A stretch of 64,000 nucleotides of DNA from Mariniflexile sp044335535 (GTDB taxonomy: Bacteria > Bacteroidota > Bacteroidia > Flavobacteriales > Flavobacteriaceae). Under the pieces are notes generated by a model. The model saw only the letters and a list, made by a program, of their open reading frames with translations. It was not told where the DNA came from and made no database searches. Position numbers and translations under genes: made by a program. Below, piece by piece: positions 53,394-63,600 of the stretch; position 1 is the first letter of the stretch; every line of letters begins with the position of its first letter. Location of the stretch: assembly GCF_044335535.1 (NCBI RefSeq), contig NZ_JBIQVZ010000002.1, positions 310,001-374,000 on the forward strand, read 5' to 3'.

Positions 53394-53786
53394 TTAGCCT
53401 CCTACTAATTGTGTTAATTTAACGAAGTTAATTTCAGTACTTTTATTTACTAGAACCTCTTGTTCTAAATCATCTGCTTGCTGGTCGTCTATAAGTATGA
53501 AATAACCATTTTTTTGAAAAGCGTCATAAGCAATTAAAACTTGCTTTTCTATATCTATTTTTTGCTTTCTATCTCGAAGCTTAAAACCATTTAACGTTTT
53601 TTCAGCATTCGTGGGTTGTATCAAACCATTAAAATACTCAGGCAGTTTATTATTGTAAGCTTCAACTTCTGCTTCCACCCTAGCCGCGATTAAATCTTTT
53701 ACAGTTGTTCTTTCATTGGCAACGGCGATTTTAATTTGATTAAGAATATCACCCGTAAATGTGATGTCTTTTAATATTAGTTCCAT
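53394..53786 (-). CDS. small protein of unknown function encoded with the DUF4132 gene
   Basis: The 130-residue product is soluble, acidic and without a signal. It has TVKDLIAARVEAEVEAYNNK, then LNGFKLRDRKQKIDIEKQVL and a C-terminal LTQLVGG. No motif is recognised. It sits three bases before the DUF4132 gene and 60 bases after the DUF2130 gene, and appears to be a partner of the DUF4132 protein because similar short genes precede other DUF4132 genes in my recollection. Co-translation is likely. Confidence 0.7.
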   Translation of the reverse strand: MELILKDITFTGDILNQIKIAVANERTTVKDLIAARVEAEVEAYNNKLPEYFNGLIQPTNAEKTLNGFKLRDRKQKIDIEKQVLIAYDAFQKNGYFILIDDQQADDLEQEVLVNKSTEINFVKLTQLVGG

Positions 53787-53846
53787 AACACACTATTTTA
53801 TTTTCATTTTTACACTTTAGTCAAAAATATTTTTATACGCTTCGTC

Positions 53847-55127
53847 CTAATTCCGTTGATTTAGTTCTTCTTCATCCATTCCCGGTAACTCCAAGGCTTT
53901 TACTGATTGAATGGCATTTCCTGCGATTCCTTTAATAGAAGCGTGCATATCAATAGTGTTTGCAGTTACCTTTTCGATTTGTTTTTCACGTTCTTTCCAA
54001 ATACGCTGCATTGCTCTTTTCTCACTATCCAAAGCCGTTTTCATTGAAGTAAATCCCTCAACAATGGCCTCAATTTGCATTCTGAACTGATTACTGGTTA
54101 AGTAATCATAAAGCATATGCATTTTATCACCTTTATTTTCTTGTGAGCTTATTGCTAAGTTTACTTGGACTATTGATTCACGCAGCACATTACAAAGCCC
54201 TTTAAACTCATCATAGTTGCAAATCCAAATACCATCCTTCAAACCCATTCTGTCCATATCGGAAGGCATTACTTCAGTTACTAAAACACCAATATTTGCT
54301 CCTTTATCACGAATGTCATTTTTGAATTTTTCTAGCCAACTAGGTTGGAAATCTTTAGTACGCTTACTTTCATAATAAATTTTACCACAATTTTGTTCCG
54401 TTCTGGTGTTCACAATCTGAATACAATCACCCCCACGTGCTCCTTTTTTAACTTCTTCAATCGTGTCTAATGGAAACTGAATCGCCAACCATTCTTCAAT
54501 TGCCAGTTCTTGAACCTCACCCTGTAATTGCATGGATCCCTGTTCTTGCTTACGCTTCATTTCTTCAGTAAGCTTTTTTTGGTCTTCCAATTGTTTTTGC
54601 ATTTCCTTAAAACGCAACTCATTTTTATCTTCTTCAGCTTTCCGTATTTTCTCTTTTTCTAGAAGAATAATTTCGTTTAAACGTTTTTGTGATTCTGCTT
54701 CCACCGATTCTTTTAACTCAGCTTTCTCTCGTTTTAGTTTTTCAATTTCAGCTTTAGTTCTATTGAGTTCCTTAATTTTCTCAGATTTTTCATTAAGTTC
54801 TTTTTGTAACTCACTAAATTGCTCCGATTGTTCTTCCAGAAGTTTTGCTTTTAACTTGCCTTCAATAATACTTCTTTCCTCTTTTATCTTTTTATCAAAA
54901 CGCTCTTGAAACAATTCATTTTCCTGCTTTTTCTTTTGTTCAAAATCAAGCTTTTCTTGTTTCAATTTTTCTTGTTCAGCTTCATACTTCTTCTTTTCCT
55001 CCGCTAATTGGGACTGATACTTTTGCTTGATTTCTTCTTCTAATTGATGTGCAAGAATATCTTGGACATCAATGGAAGTACCACAGTTGGGGCATTTTAT
55101 TTGGGTTTCATTGTTCATATTAATCAT
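53847..55127 (-). CDS. DUF2130-domain protein with nuclease-like motif
   Basis: The 426-residue protein begins with a short zinc-ribbon-like CPNC (about 12-15). A long coiled coil (about 30-205, Glu/Lys rich) precedes the DUF2130 domain (about 205-400). In the domain, EEWLAIQFPLDTIEEV, GARGGDCIQIV and YYESKRTKDF provide the D ... ExK spacing seen in PD-(D/E)XK nucleases (compare the RmuC group). DNA cleavage is an inference. It lies 35 bases after the KTSC gene and upstream of the DUF4132 pair in the same direction. MNNETQ three codons in is an alternative start. Confidence 0.8.
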   Translation of the reverse strand: MINMNNETQIKCPNCGTSIDVQDILAHQLEEEIKQKYQSQLAEEKKKYEAEQEKLKQEKLDFEQKKKQENELFQERFDKKIKEERSIIEGKLKAKLLEEQSEQFSELQKELNEKSEKIKELNRTKAEIEKLKREKAELKESVEAESQKRLNEIILLEKEKIRKAEEDKNELRFKEMQKQLEDQKKLTEEMKRKQEQGSMQLQGEVQELAIEEWLAIQFPLDTIEEVKKGARGGDCIQIVNTRTEQNCGKIYYESKRTKDFQPSWLEKFKNDIRDKGANIGVLVTEVMPSDMDRMGLKDGIWICNYDEFKGLCNVLRESIVQVNLAISSQENKGDKMHMLYDYLTSNQFRMQIEAIVEGFTSMKTALDSEKRAMQRIWKEREKQIEKVTANTIDMHASIKGIAGNAIQSVKALELPGMDEEELNQRN

Positions 55128-55162
55128 TTTTAGGAAAATGCATGCAGATTAAAAATTAAAAT

Positions 55163-55417
55163 CTATTTATATTGCTCACATTGATAACCCTCAGTTTTAA
55201 CTAACACATGCAAAGTAGAACCATATGATGGTCTCCCTTTACTTTTACTTATACATTCTTTATTTAAAATCCGTTGAAGAATTTCAAATGGCACATTATA
55301 ATATTTATAACCACTTCCGTTTGGTTTAAATTCAACAAACAAATCTTGCCCTGAATGAGCAATTCTAATTATGTTATCGGAATCATGTCCAATTTCAATC
55401 CAATCTAAATTTTCCAT
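55163..55417 (-). CDS. KTSC-domain small protein
   Basis: At 84 residues this is a KTSC domain almost alone: SDNIIRIAHSGQDLFVEFKP, GSGYKYYNVPFEILQRILN, and a C-terminal QCEQYK. KTSC domains are small beta/alpha units sometimes fused to lysyl-tRNA synthetases and stand-alone in accessory DNA; they are thought to bind nucleic acids or proteins but have no known activity. Its ATG is only four bases after the HerA gene stop, so it belongs to the SIR2-HerA operon and could be a regulatory or immunity part. Confidence 0.75.
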   Translation of the reverse strand: MENLDWIEIGHDSDNIIRIAHSGQDLFVEFKPNGSGYKYYNVPFEILQRILNKECISKSKGRPSYGSTLHVLVKTEGYQCEQYK

Positions 55418-55421
55418 ATTT

Positions 55422-57173
55422 TTATTTTTTTATCCATCTTTCGATAGTGTTAGTATAACTAGGTTTTTCTATTCTTGCTTTTTGCCAGATACTTATTTTC
55501 TTATCAAATTCAATATATTTAACAGAATCAAGCAATGGAATTTTTACTTTCATTGGAATTTTCATTGATTCTCCTATTACAAAAGCATCCCCATTTCCGA
55601 GTGAGGGTAATGATTTTAGAAATGTTGAGAAATTATTAGGAGCAAACTTAGTAACTTGTGATTGATCATCACTATTAGTTAATCTAAGTGCAATAAATGT
55701 ACTAACTTGAGAAATAACAGTATTAGGAATTTCAACTGGTCTTTGTGAAATTATCATAGCTCCAATGCCAAATTTCCTACCTTCTTTCATTATTCTTTCA
55801 ACTGATTTTTGAGTAAAACTGTTTTGTGTATTTGAGTTAAGATATTTATGTGCTTCTTCAAAACAAATTAAAAGGGGTCTGCCTTCAAAAGGCTTCTTTA
55901 TCTTCAATGAATAATAAATAACATCGAATAGAAGATTTGAAATAATTCCAATTACAACATCAAGAATGTTATAAGGTATTCCACTTAAATTCAAAATCGA
56001 AATTTGCCTATCATTTTCAATCCAACTTAAAATCAATTCCTCAATTGTCTTTTTACCATTTATAAATTCATTATCACCGAACATAAAACTAAAATCGTCA
56101 TTACTCATAATATTTAATATAGAATCTGCAATCCCACAAAAATTAGTTTCGTTTGATTTGAAAGGCCCACCAGGCTTATATATTTTAAACAAAGGTTTTT
56201 CAAGTTTTTCGGCATTTCCTATTAAATTTTTACCTTCATCATCAGTCTCATAGGCGTAGTTTTTAGGCTCTCTTTCCCCAGAAATAGTAAAAGTACCGTA
56301 GCCACGACTATAAAATTCCAACCAAATTTCTTTTATAGAAAAAGGGATAGGTGAATTTATATTAATATCATTAACCCTAATTTTATCAGTTAAGTAATTT
56401 TCAGAGACATAATCTTTTTTCATTTGTAAAATTCGGTCTCGAAATAAATCTGTAGCATTAGATATTGAGTTAACTGGAAACCCAAATAATTTACATAAAG
56501 TATCAAAATCAAGCATCCAGTACGGAATAATAAATTTATTGGTCGTACTGTATACTGAAAATTCTGTCGCATTTTTGTTAAGATAATTCATGTATTCACC
56601 ATGAATATCAATAATTACTGCCCTTGAACTGGGATATTCTGTTACAATATTATTGAGAAGATAGGCAACAGTATTTGATTTACCACTACCTGTACTTCCC
56701 ACAACAAGTGAATGTTTAAGTATAAATTCATTTAAATTTATATAAACAGGTAAACTGCTGGAAAAATAATTGTCACCTATTTTAATTGGAAATTTAACAT
56801 CTGATTTAAAAATGATATTAACATCATCTTCATCAATAATGTATGCCGAGTCATCAATGCTTGGCGTAATTTTAGCTCCACTTTCAAATTCTCCTACAAC
56901 AGTTTTAAAACCTAAGAGAGTAACATTAATTACCTTTTTATTTATAATATTATCTCCCGACTGCATAAATGTTGAAAAGGATTCTACAACACAATAAAGA
57001 CAGGATAATCCATTAATTATTTTAACAAAACTTCCAACTTGCCCTATTCTATATAAATTACCTTTATGAATAACATTGTAATTATTTAATTCATTACTGA
57101 CTTCAATAATCACTCTCTCCGAATTTACTTCGATTACCTTACCTATTTTACCGTTAATAAATTCCTTTTCCAT
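55422..57173 (-). CDS. herA: HerA-like hexameric ATPase/helicase of a SIR2-HerA antiphage system
   Basis: The 583-residue protein has an N-terminal HAS-barrel (about 5-125) and a FtsK/HerA ATPase core with Walker A GSTGSGKSNT (159-168). VIIDIHGEYM (about 186-195), Walker B LLICFEEAHKYL (about 430-441) and the SQRPVEIPNTVISQ arginine-finger region (about 480) follow. It overlaps SIR2 by one base and is 583 residues, the size of HerA proteins in described SIR2-HerA systems. In those the HerA hexamer works with SIR2 to deplete NAD or cut DNA on phage infection; the same action here is inferred. Confidence 0.9.
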   Translation of the reverse strand: MEKEFINGKIGKVIEVNSERVIIEVSNELNNYNVIHKGNLYRIGQVGSFVKIINGLSCLYCVVESFSTFMQSGDNIINKKVINVTLLGFKTVVGEFESGAKITPSIDDSAYIIDEDDVNIIFKSDVKFPIKIGDNYFSSSLPVYINLNEFILKHSLVVGSTGSGKSNTVAYLLNNIVTEYPSSRAVIIDIHGEYMNYLNKNATEFSVYSTTNKFIIPYWMLDFDTLCKLFGFPVNSISNATDLFRDRILQMKKDYVSENYLTDKIRVNDININSPIPFSIKEIWLEFYSRGYGTFTISGEREPKNYAYETDDEGKNLIGNAEKLEKPLFKIYKPGGPFKSNETNFCGIADSILNIMSNDDFSFMFGDNEFINGKKTIEELILSWIENDRQISILNLSGIPYNILDVVIGIISNLLFDVIYYSLKIKKPFEGRPLLICFEEAHKYLNSNTQNSFTQKSVERIMKEGRKFGIGAMIISQRPVEIPNTVISQVSTFIALRLTNSDDQSQVTKFAPNNFSTFLKSLPSLGNGDAFVIGESMKIPMKVKIPLLDSVKYIEFDKKISIWQKARIEKPSYTNTIERWIKK

Positions 57174-58210
57174 TATTTAGTTATCTCATTAATTATTTCT
57201 GGTTTCTTTTGATTGACCAATGAATTTATAACAGTAATGAAATTATTAAAATCGCCAATGTTGTCTTTGTTTTTAAATTCACTTTTTGTCTTGTTGACAA
57301 ATTTCAATTTATCTGAATAAGCTGAAATATTGGGATATTTACCTAACACTTCAATACATTTATTTAGTGTTTTTTCATCATAACAAAATGCAAAAACAGA
57401 AAGTCTTGAATTATTGTTTAACCCATTTATAATAATATCATTCACATGGTCATCGCAAAATGAATACCCCAAAATAAGCAGCACCTTTTCATTTATTAAT
57501 AGATACTTTCTAAATCTATCCATATAAGCAATAAATGGAGCTTTTCTTGATGAAAGATATTTATCCATTGAAGGATAAATTAATAAATTTTCATATTCAG
57601 ATTCTATATTGTTTTCAATAAATATTTGTCCAGTTGAAGATTTTTTAAAATTAAGAGAACCATGTAATTTCCATAATTTTGTCCAAGTTTGCTTAACATG
57701 AAGTCCAGTAAAATCGTCTACTGAATCTGAAACAAAAAAAGGCTTCACATTTCCTATAAATCCAGAGAAGTATGGTAAACTGTTGCCTTCAAGGGCTTTT
57801 TCTAAAAGTAAATCATAATTTAACGAGAATATTTCTTTTTGAACTTCACCATTTATGAAATTTAACCAAACGACTAAATCAGATAATTTATCAATTGGTT
57901 GATCTACGGACAACTTTTCAAAAATTGTTTTTTTTATCTCCTTTTCAATATCTTGAACTGTTGCTAATGTTAAATCATTTAGTTTTTTTTCTCCAGTAAT
58001 TAATGACTTTAATTGTTGAACCTTGTTTAGTATTGTTTCTACATTATCCGTTTCCTCTAATAATTCATTGAATTTTTTATTGGTAATTTTTTTTCTAACA
58101 TCTTTAGTTAAGTCTTCAACATTCGGTAATCCACAAGCCTTTGAAACACCTGCTCCAATCAATAGCCCTACTTGTTTAGGAGTGGCTAATATTTCTAATA
58201 AATTTTCCAT
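57173..58210 (-). CDS. SIR2-family NAD-hydrolase-like effector
   Basis: The 345-residue protein carries the SIR2 NAD-binding motif GAGVSKACGLPN (19-30), NYD (131-133) with the following LLLEK, and LHGSL with the catalytic His (His183). The layout matches the SIR2_2-type NADases of antiphage systems. With HerA it is expected to be activated by phage and hydrolyse NAD, stopping growth. The stop overlaps the HerA start by one base. It leads a six-gene unit: SIR2, HerA, KTSC, DUF2130, unknown, DUF4132. Confidence 0.9.
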   Translation of the reverse strand: MENLLEILATPKQVGLLIGAGVSKACGLPNVEDLTKDVRKKITNKKFNELLEETDNVETILNKVQQLKSLITGEKKLNDLTLATVQDIEKEIKKTIFEKLSVDQPIDKLSDLVVWLNFINGEVQKEIFSLNYDLLLEKALEGNSLPYFSGFIGNVKPFFVSDSVDDFTGLHVKQTWTKLWKLHGSLNFKKSSTGQIFIENNIESEYENLLIYPSMDKYLSSRKAPFIAYMDRFRKYLLINEKVLLILGYSFCDDHVNDIIINGLNNNSRLSVFAFCYDEKTLNKCIEVLGKYPNISAYSDKLKFVNKTKSEFKNKDNIGDFNNFITVINSLVNQKKPEIINEITK

Positions 58211-58534
58211 ATAATTCTTTTGGGCTAGCCCTTATTGTATTTTAATGTAACTTTTTAAATTAATTACAACAAATAAAGCGGCTATTATGAGACGCTATTA
58301 TTAATCATTTTTAGGGAGACTCTAAAGTTAAAAAAGAAATTGAGGATTTTAATATTTTACTGAAATTTCTTTCGGTAAATGTTTTTTATTTCACAAATGT
58401 ATAAGAGACTAACACTACAGTAACTATCATACTAACAAAAAATACCACCACCCAAAGGTTTGAAAACGCTTAAAAAATAAACTATTATTTGAGCCAGTAA
58501 AATATAAGATTTACTATCTTGGTGCATCGTATGG
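58211..58534. other. 324-base divergent gap upstream of the SIR2 gene
   Basis: A/T-rich, with an imperfect TTACTGAAATTTCTTTCGGTAA palindrome near 58357-58378 whose halves could be an operator. No gene and no full promoter consensus seen. Confidence 0.4.
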
Positions 58535-59047
58535 ATGTACAATAATTGTCTATATCCAATTGTAGTAAGTAATTTAGACCCCAAGTTTGTGAATAGAATT
58601 TTATACAATAATCTGACAACTAAAAAGGTCGATTCTTTTGAATCAAATAACTTTTCAATTAAATTTAGACCGAACTGGAGACAAATAAGAAAGATTGGAA
58701 ATAAAACCATTTCGGATTTTATTAACTTGAAAAATTATATCGGAATTTTACAGATAAGCTCATTTCAGCATTCTGACAAAAATTATGTCTTTGACTTAAA
58801 CGAATCGATATCGGAAATAGAACAAAGCGGACACAAAGCCGAAATTAAAAACATTTCTGAATATCAATCTGTAGTCTATGCTCTGAATTATAAGGATGAA
58901 AACTTATATCAATTTCGTTTCGAATTTGGCTATAAAAACAAACGGTTATTTATCACTCTGACATTCGACAGTATCAATGAAAATGTAATTGAAAACAATT
59001 ATAATGAGATCGTTAAAATACTAAACTCAATAAAGTTTAAAGAATAA
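58535..59047 (+). CDS. protein of unknown function, 170 residues
   Basis: The product is soluble and looks like an alpha/beta domain with FSIKFRPNWRQIRKIGNKTI, IGILQISSFQHSD, YQFRFEFGYKNKRLFITLTF and an ending of IVKILNSIKF. That arrangement recalls small immunity-type or DUF3805-like domains, but I cannot assign it. The first 35 residues are less convincing and the start may be at an internal site; another ATG occurs at 58531 in a different frame. It is divergent from SIR2 and has no close partner. Confidence 0.6.
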   Translation: MYNNCLYPIVVSNLDPKFVNRILYNNLTTKKVDSFESNNFSIKFRPNWRQIRKIGNKTISDFINLKNYIGILQISSFQHSDKNYVFDLNESISEIEQSGHKAEIKNISEYQSVVYALNYKDENLYQFRFEFGYKNKRLFITLTFDSINENVIENNYNEIVKILNSIKFKE

Positions 59048-59117
59048 AAAACTACGTAATAATAAAGAAAACAAGATTTTAAAAGTTATCGACAATCATT
59101 TGATTTAACATCTAATG

Positions 59118-59142
59118 CAAAAAAAAATGACTGTCTATTTCC
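59118..59142 (+). repeat. short direct repeat, copy 1 (copy 2 at 60370-60393)
   Basis: AAAAATGACTGTCTATTTCC here and AAAAATGACCGTCTATTTCC at 60374-60393 flank the XRE and HEPN genes. Each begins a very short open frame (MTVYFP). Confidence 0.5.
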
Positions 59143-59173
59143 CTGCTCCTTCAAGTTTATAACTTCGACTATA

Positions 59174-59392
59174 TCACTTTTTGGGTAATTTATAGTCTTT
59201 GCACACTTCCTTAAATAATTCACCTGGGTCTTCGTCAATAGCAAGAGATATCAAGTATAACTCTTTCACTTTCAATTGGGTGGTTGTATTATTTGCAAGT
59301 TCACTTAATCGTGTTTTGCTAATGCCGGTTTTGCGAGACACGTCCGATCTGTTTATTGATTTTTTAGCGAAGTAGAGTCCTAATTTTGTCAT
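59174..59392 (-). CDS. XRE-family helix-turn-helix regulator
   Basis: A 72-residue DNA-binding protein that is nearly all one HTH domain: KKSINRSDVSRKTGISKTRL, then SELANNTTTQLKVKELYLIS. Such short XRE proteins often repress themselves and a neighbour. It is divergent from the HEPN gene with 153 bases between starts, so it probably controls that shared promoter region. The tail DPGELFKEVCKDYKLPKK is the only non-HTH part. Confidence 0.85.
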   Translation of the reverse strand: MTKLGLYFAKKSINRSDVSRKTGISKTRLSELANNTTTQLKVKELYLISLAIDEDPGELFKEVCKDYKLPKK

Positions 59393-59545
59393 GTATTTGT
59401 CCTGTTTTCAGTATATAAAGTTAACATTTAAGATAAAGTTTTCCGATTTTCTAAACTTACATTTGTTATTTTGTCTTATTATATGTATATTAGTTCTGAT
59501 TATAAGAAATAAATATCCGAATATATAAACTTAATTTTTCAGGTT

Positions 59546-60340
59546 ATGGGTCAAGAAACGAATTCAAATAGAGAACAGGTCATAAATAAACTTACCACTT
59601 TTCTTGAGGTAAAATATATTTACAAGTTAGACATTGTGTTTGAAGATTACGGCAAATCGCTGTTAATTATCGTTTTAAAAGAAACCAGTCCTTCCTTAAC
59701 CCAAGGATTATCTTCTATGGTTGCTAAAATATTTCAAGAAGAAACAGATGTCTTATACCGCATATTTTCGTTTGAACATGCCCAACAGCAACTTAGGGAG
59801 GAAAATCTATTTTTTATCCATGGGTGTCATCCCTCCAAACTAATCTACAAAAGCGACAACACTGATATAGGACTGAAAGTACCTGTAATACATAAAGACA
59901 CCAAAGAAGCCATGGCATTGGGTTTTGAAAACGAACTTAGCCGCGTAGGCGCTTTTATGGAAGGCGCCACATTTTACATGGAAAACAAGAATTTTCCCCA
60001 GGCTGCCTTTATGCTGCACCAATATATGGAAATATGGTTCCGTAATGCAGAGCTTCTTGTCATGGGCAAAGAAATAAAAAGTCACAGTATCAAGGAGCAT
60101 CAAACCCATATCAAGGCTTTTGCCCCGGAACTTGGACGTATCTTTAATATGGACAGGGAAGAAGACCGGGATCTGTTAAAACTATTGGATGAAGCCTACA
60201 TCACTGCCCGTTACTTTAAAAACTATGACATTACCAAGTTTCAGTTAGAAATCCTGTCTGAAAAAGCATGGCATTTAAACTTTGTGGTTGCCCTTTTGTA
60301 CGGGGAAAAACTGGAAGGCCTGAATGTAGAAAACGAGTGA
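59546..60340 (+). CDS. HEPN-domain protein
   Basis: The 264-residue protein has an alpha/beta N-terminal part (1-115), possibly a degenerate nucleotidyltransferase-like domain. A C-terminal HEPN domain (about 120-255) shows FMEGATFYMENKNFPQAAFM, then LHQYMEIWFRNAELL, KSHSIKEHQTHIK and EAYITARYFKNYD. The RNase motif Rx4-6H of toxin HEPNs is not evident (R174 is not followed by a suitably placed His), so RNA cleavage is uncertain. Placed beside an XRE regulator and between defence genes and a Tc-toxin gene, it may be part of a toxin-antitoxin or abortive system; this is inference. Confidence 0.75.
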   Translation: MGQETNSNREQVINKLTTFLEVKYIYKLDIVFEDYGKSLLIIVLKETSPSLTQGLSSMVAKIFQEETDVLYRIFSFEHAQQQLREENLFFIHGCHPSKLIYKSDNTDIGLKVPVIHKDTKEAMALGFENELSRVGAFMEGATFYMENKNFPQAAFMLHQYMEIWFRNAELLVMGKEIKSHSIKEHQTHIKAFAPELGRIFNMDREEDRDLLKLLDEAYITARYFKNYDITKFQLEILSEKAWHLNFVVALLYGEKLEGLNVENE

Positions 60341-60601
60341 AACAGAATATGGTCTAGGTTTTCAAAAATCAAAAAAATGACCGTCTATTTCCCAATACAA
60401 TAATAACTTTCCTTATTTTACAATGGTTTCAAAGATTTGAGATACAAATGGGAGACAAAAACCAATCCTTACAACGACTTAAATTTGCAAATAAAATTCA
60501 AATAGAATGAAAGGGTTTAATCCTATCTTTTTAAAATTTTCCTTCAATTCCTCCAATCCCATATCATTCAATATGTCAGGTTTAAAAAAACACCTTAAAT
60601 T
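60341..60601. other. 261-base gap between convergent HEPN and Tc-toxin genes
   Basis: It holds the second copy of the short direct repeat (60370-60393) and nothing else recognisable. Confidence 0.45.
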
Positions 60602-63600
60602 TTAAAACTTATATTTCACGATCATTAATAAGTCTTCCAATAAGAGGTTGTTTGCGTTCGCTATGGTAATCGTAAATGATGTATTCAAATCAATGGCCGA
60701 ACTGATTCCTTTGCATAATCCTAACTCATCTACCCAAGCAAGATTTAAAGTATTTCCATCAATTTTAAAAGAAAATGGGGTCGGATTGTTCTTGACTTTT
60801 GCTATAAACGTAACATGTTCTATTTCAACATTAAATGACTGAGCCATGTAGGGCAGTCTTGATTTATCAATTGTTAAACCTATTGTATTATTTTTTTTCA
60901 GCAACTGCCACTCATTGGGTAAATCATGTTTTAGATTAAGAGCGACATGCAAACCCGACTGATTTAAATCCTGACCAATGGCCTGAAGTTGTTCCTTAAG
61001 TACTGTATTGGATAAGTTTTTTAAACCTGACCCTCCTTCTCTAGCCATGTATTTTACATGGATGATTACATCCGAAATGGTATTGTAATCAAACTGGTGG
61101 ACTTCCGTTGGAAGTTCTAGTCTCCAACTACTTATGGCACCGGTGTTTTCAAACGGCAGATAGCGTTCATCCCTGAAATTGAGTTCAAAAATACCGCTGT
61201 CGTTCTGGGAATTACTTGTTGCAATAGATTGTATAGCCCCCACATTGTAAACAAAACGTTCATCATTACCCGGATCTTCAGTATAGCCTGTTCCCGCTAC
61301 ATTATCAGGATTTATATTTTTCCTGTACCTATTATTTACCAATGACAGTTTTGCACTGACCGAGGTATAGGATCCAGCTATACATGGGAGACTAACACTA
61401 ACTGATTTTATTCTTCTAAAATATTGTCCCGGATGATCCATATCATAAAGCACTTCTGGAATTTCAAAATCACAAATTCCTGTCGCACGAAGCCTTATCA
61501 ATGCCAAGGGATCCAGTTGCGCTAATGAAACATGCTTGGTGATTTCATATTCACGTTTGTTTTTATCCAGATAGCCGGTTTCCATGCGTTTGATATCATG
61601 AATTAAAGCATCAGCACTTTGCAAACCTTTTTTCAAACTGTCCCAATAACCATAGGAAATAAAACTGTCGTCATTGCCCAGTTCAAATTGATAGCAACGT
61701 TCCGATTTTTTTGCAAAATCATGTGCCAATTGATAGGACTTAAAATAGACAGAACTTATCTGCCCAATCATCCAATCATACAATTCCTTATTGGTAAACT
61801 TAGAATGCAAGAAATCATCAGTTTTCTTTGCATTCTCAATTTGGAGTTCATGGTTATTTAAATCGGTTTCTGCAATTTCTTTACGGATTTCTGCAGCGGC
61901 AATCTGTTTTTCTATAGAAGCCAGTTCTTTATTAGCCAAACGCTCTTGAAGTTTCCAGTCGTCATATCTTCGTTGATAATTTGCAACTGTAGAAATGCCG
62001 CCAGCAATTCTATCAAGTACTTGCGAACCAAGTAAAATTGCTTTTGCAAATGAGCTTACAGAATTTGAAATTTTGTCTCCATCAACAATTGTTGAAGTTG
62101 CTACTGGTGAACCTCCGAAACCAGAACCACCAGCGGTAACTGTTGGGATTAAGGCTGTTGCTCCTGCTGTCATTTCCATGATTGAACCAATTGTAAAAGC
62201 TACCGCTGAAATACCATTCATAGTCAGTGATGTAATTTCAAGGGCATTCATGAATTCTATCTCTCTGTAATATTTTTGACGCTCCTCCGTAACTTTTTTG
62301 GTTCTCTTCAAAACTTCAATCTGTTCTTTTGACTCATCGATTTGAAGTTCTTTAATATCTTTAACGGCATTGAGTACTTTCAATTCCAATTCACTTCTGA
62401 GAAGTGACATCGCTTCGGCATCCTTTTTCTCTAATGCTTGTAATAACGAGTTTCCTAAGCCCCTTACTTCCTGGGCAAGTTCGGTTGCTTTTTGCGATAA
62501 AACATTGAAACGGTAATAAGGTGTGGGTGCATTTAATCCTGCAATGACTGAGGATAAATCCAAACCGGAAGCAGTAGCACGAACCAACATGCCGGGATCA
62601 ATAGGAGGCGCAAACAATGCTAAACTTCTTTCCACACCATCAATATTCTGGCAATGTCTGATTTTGAATAAGCGATCAGCAACCCGATCCCAATATTCAA
62701 ACATTTTGTTATTTGATGGAATGCAGAAATAAAGCGTAGAGAGTGTTACAGGAGTTGGAGGTAATTCATCTCCTCCTTCTGGTAATACAGAAAGATCGGG
62801 CAGAATATTTTCCAATTCGATTAGGGCATTACCAAAACTATCTAATTTGGCTTCTATTTGGTTATAGGTTTCATAGGGTTGCTTGACAGCAGCAGGAACA
62901 ATTCTTGGTTTAGGTCCTAGTAATTTATCTGCGAGGATATACATCTGTGTGGCCTGTGCAATGGATTCCATGGTGTCTTGTCTGAACAAATAATCTCCCC
63001 ATTCAGTAAGGTTATCAATATATTTCATCAATAAAGCTTTCTGATAAGCAACAGGCCGGAACCGCATTATCACATCCGGGCGGAACGGTTTATTTCTCCA
63101 TTCTGATATGGCAAATTCCAAATCCCTTATGGCCGGATCTGAAGATGCCCCGGTTGGAACATTTGGATGCGAAGGATCGGAAACGGCATACATTAGTGTA
63201 TCAATTCTTTGGATGATGTAATCTGTTTCCTGGTTTAAATAAAACGGCTTGGTAACCCAATATTTTTGAACACCGTTTCCAGATAGAGCACCTGTTGGAT
63301 TGAACATATAATGAAACCAAGTCAAGGCCTCTTCAAAACGCTGATTTTTGGTAAGGTTTCCAGCGATATGGAGCGGAACACGGAAGAACAAATCCCAGTT
63401 GTAGGTACTATAACTTCCATCACTTTCAAAGTCAATATCTTCTACTGGATAACTTAATGTTTTTGTTCCATCTGGATTTTTTATAAAGGTTTGAGGGACA
63501 ATTTGCGAATTTGGATTGAAATGGGATTTAAAATTAAAATTTGTTTTCTGCAACTGTGTTTCCCGCTTCATCAATGCCGGAATACCATCTTTATACAATA

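Noticed and set aside
58432..58710. 92-codon minus-strand frame opposite the 170-residue gene
   Set aside because: Hydrophobic stretches come from A/T-rich antisense; no start signals or conservation clue.
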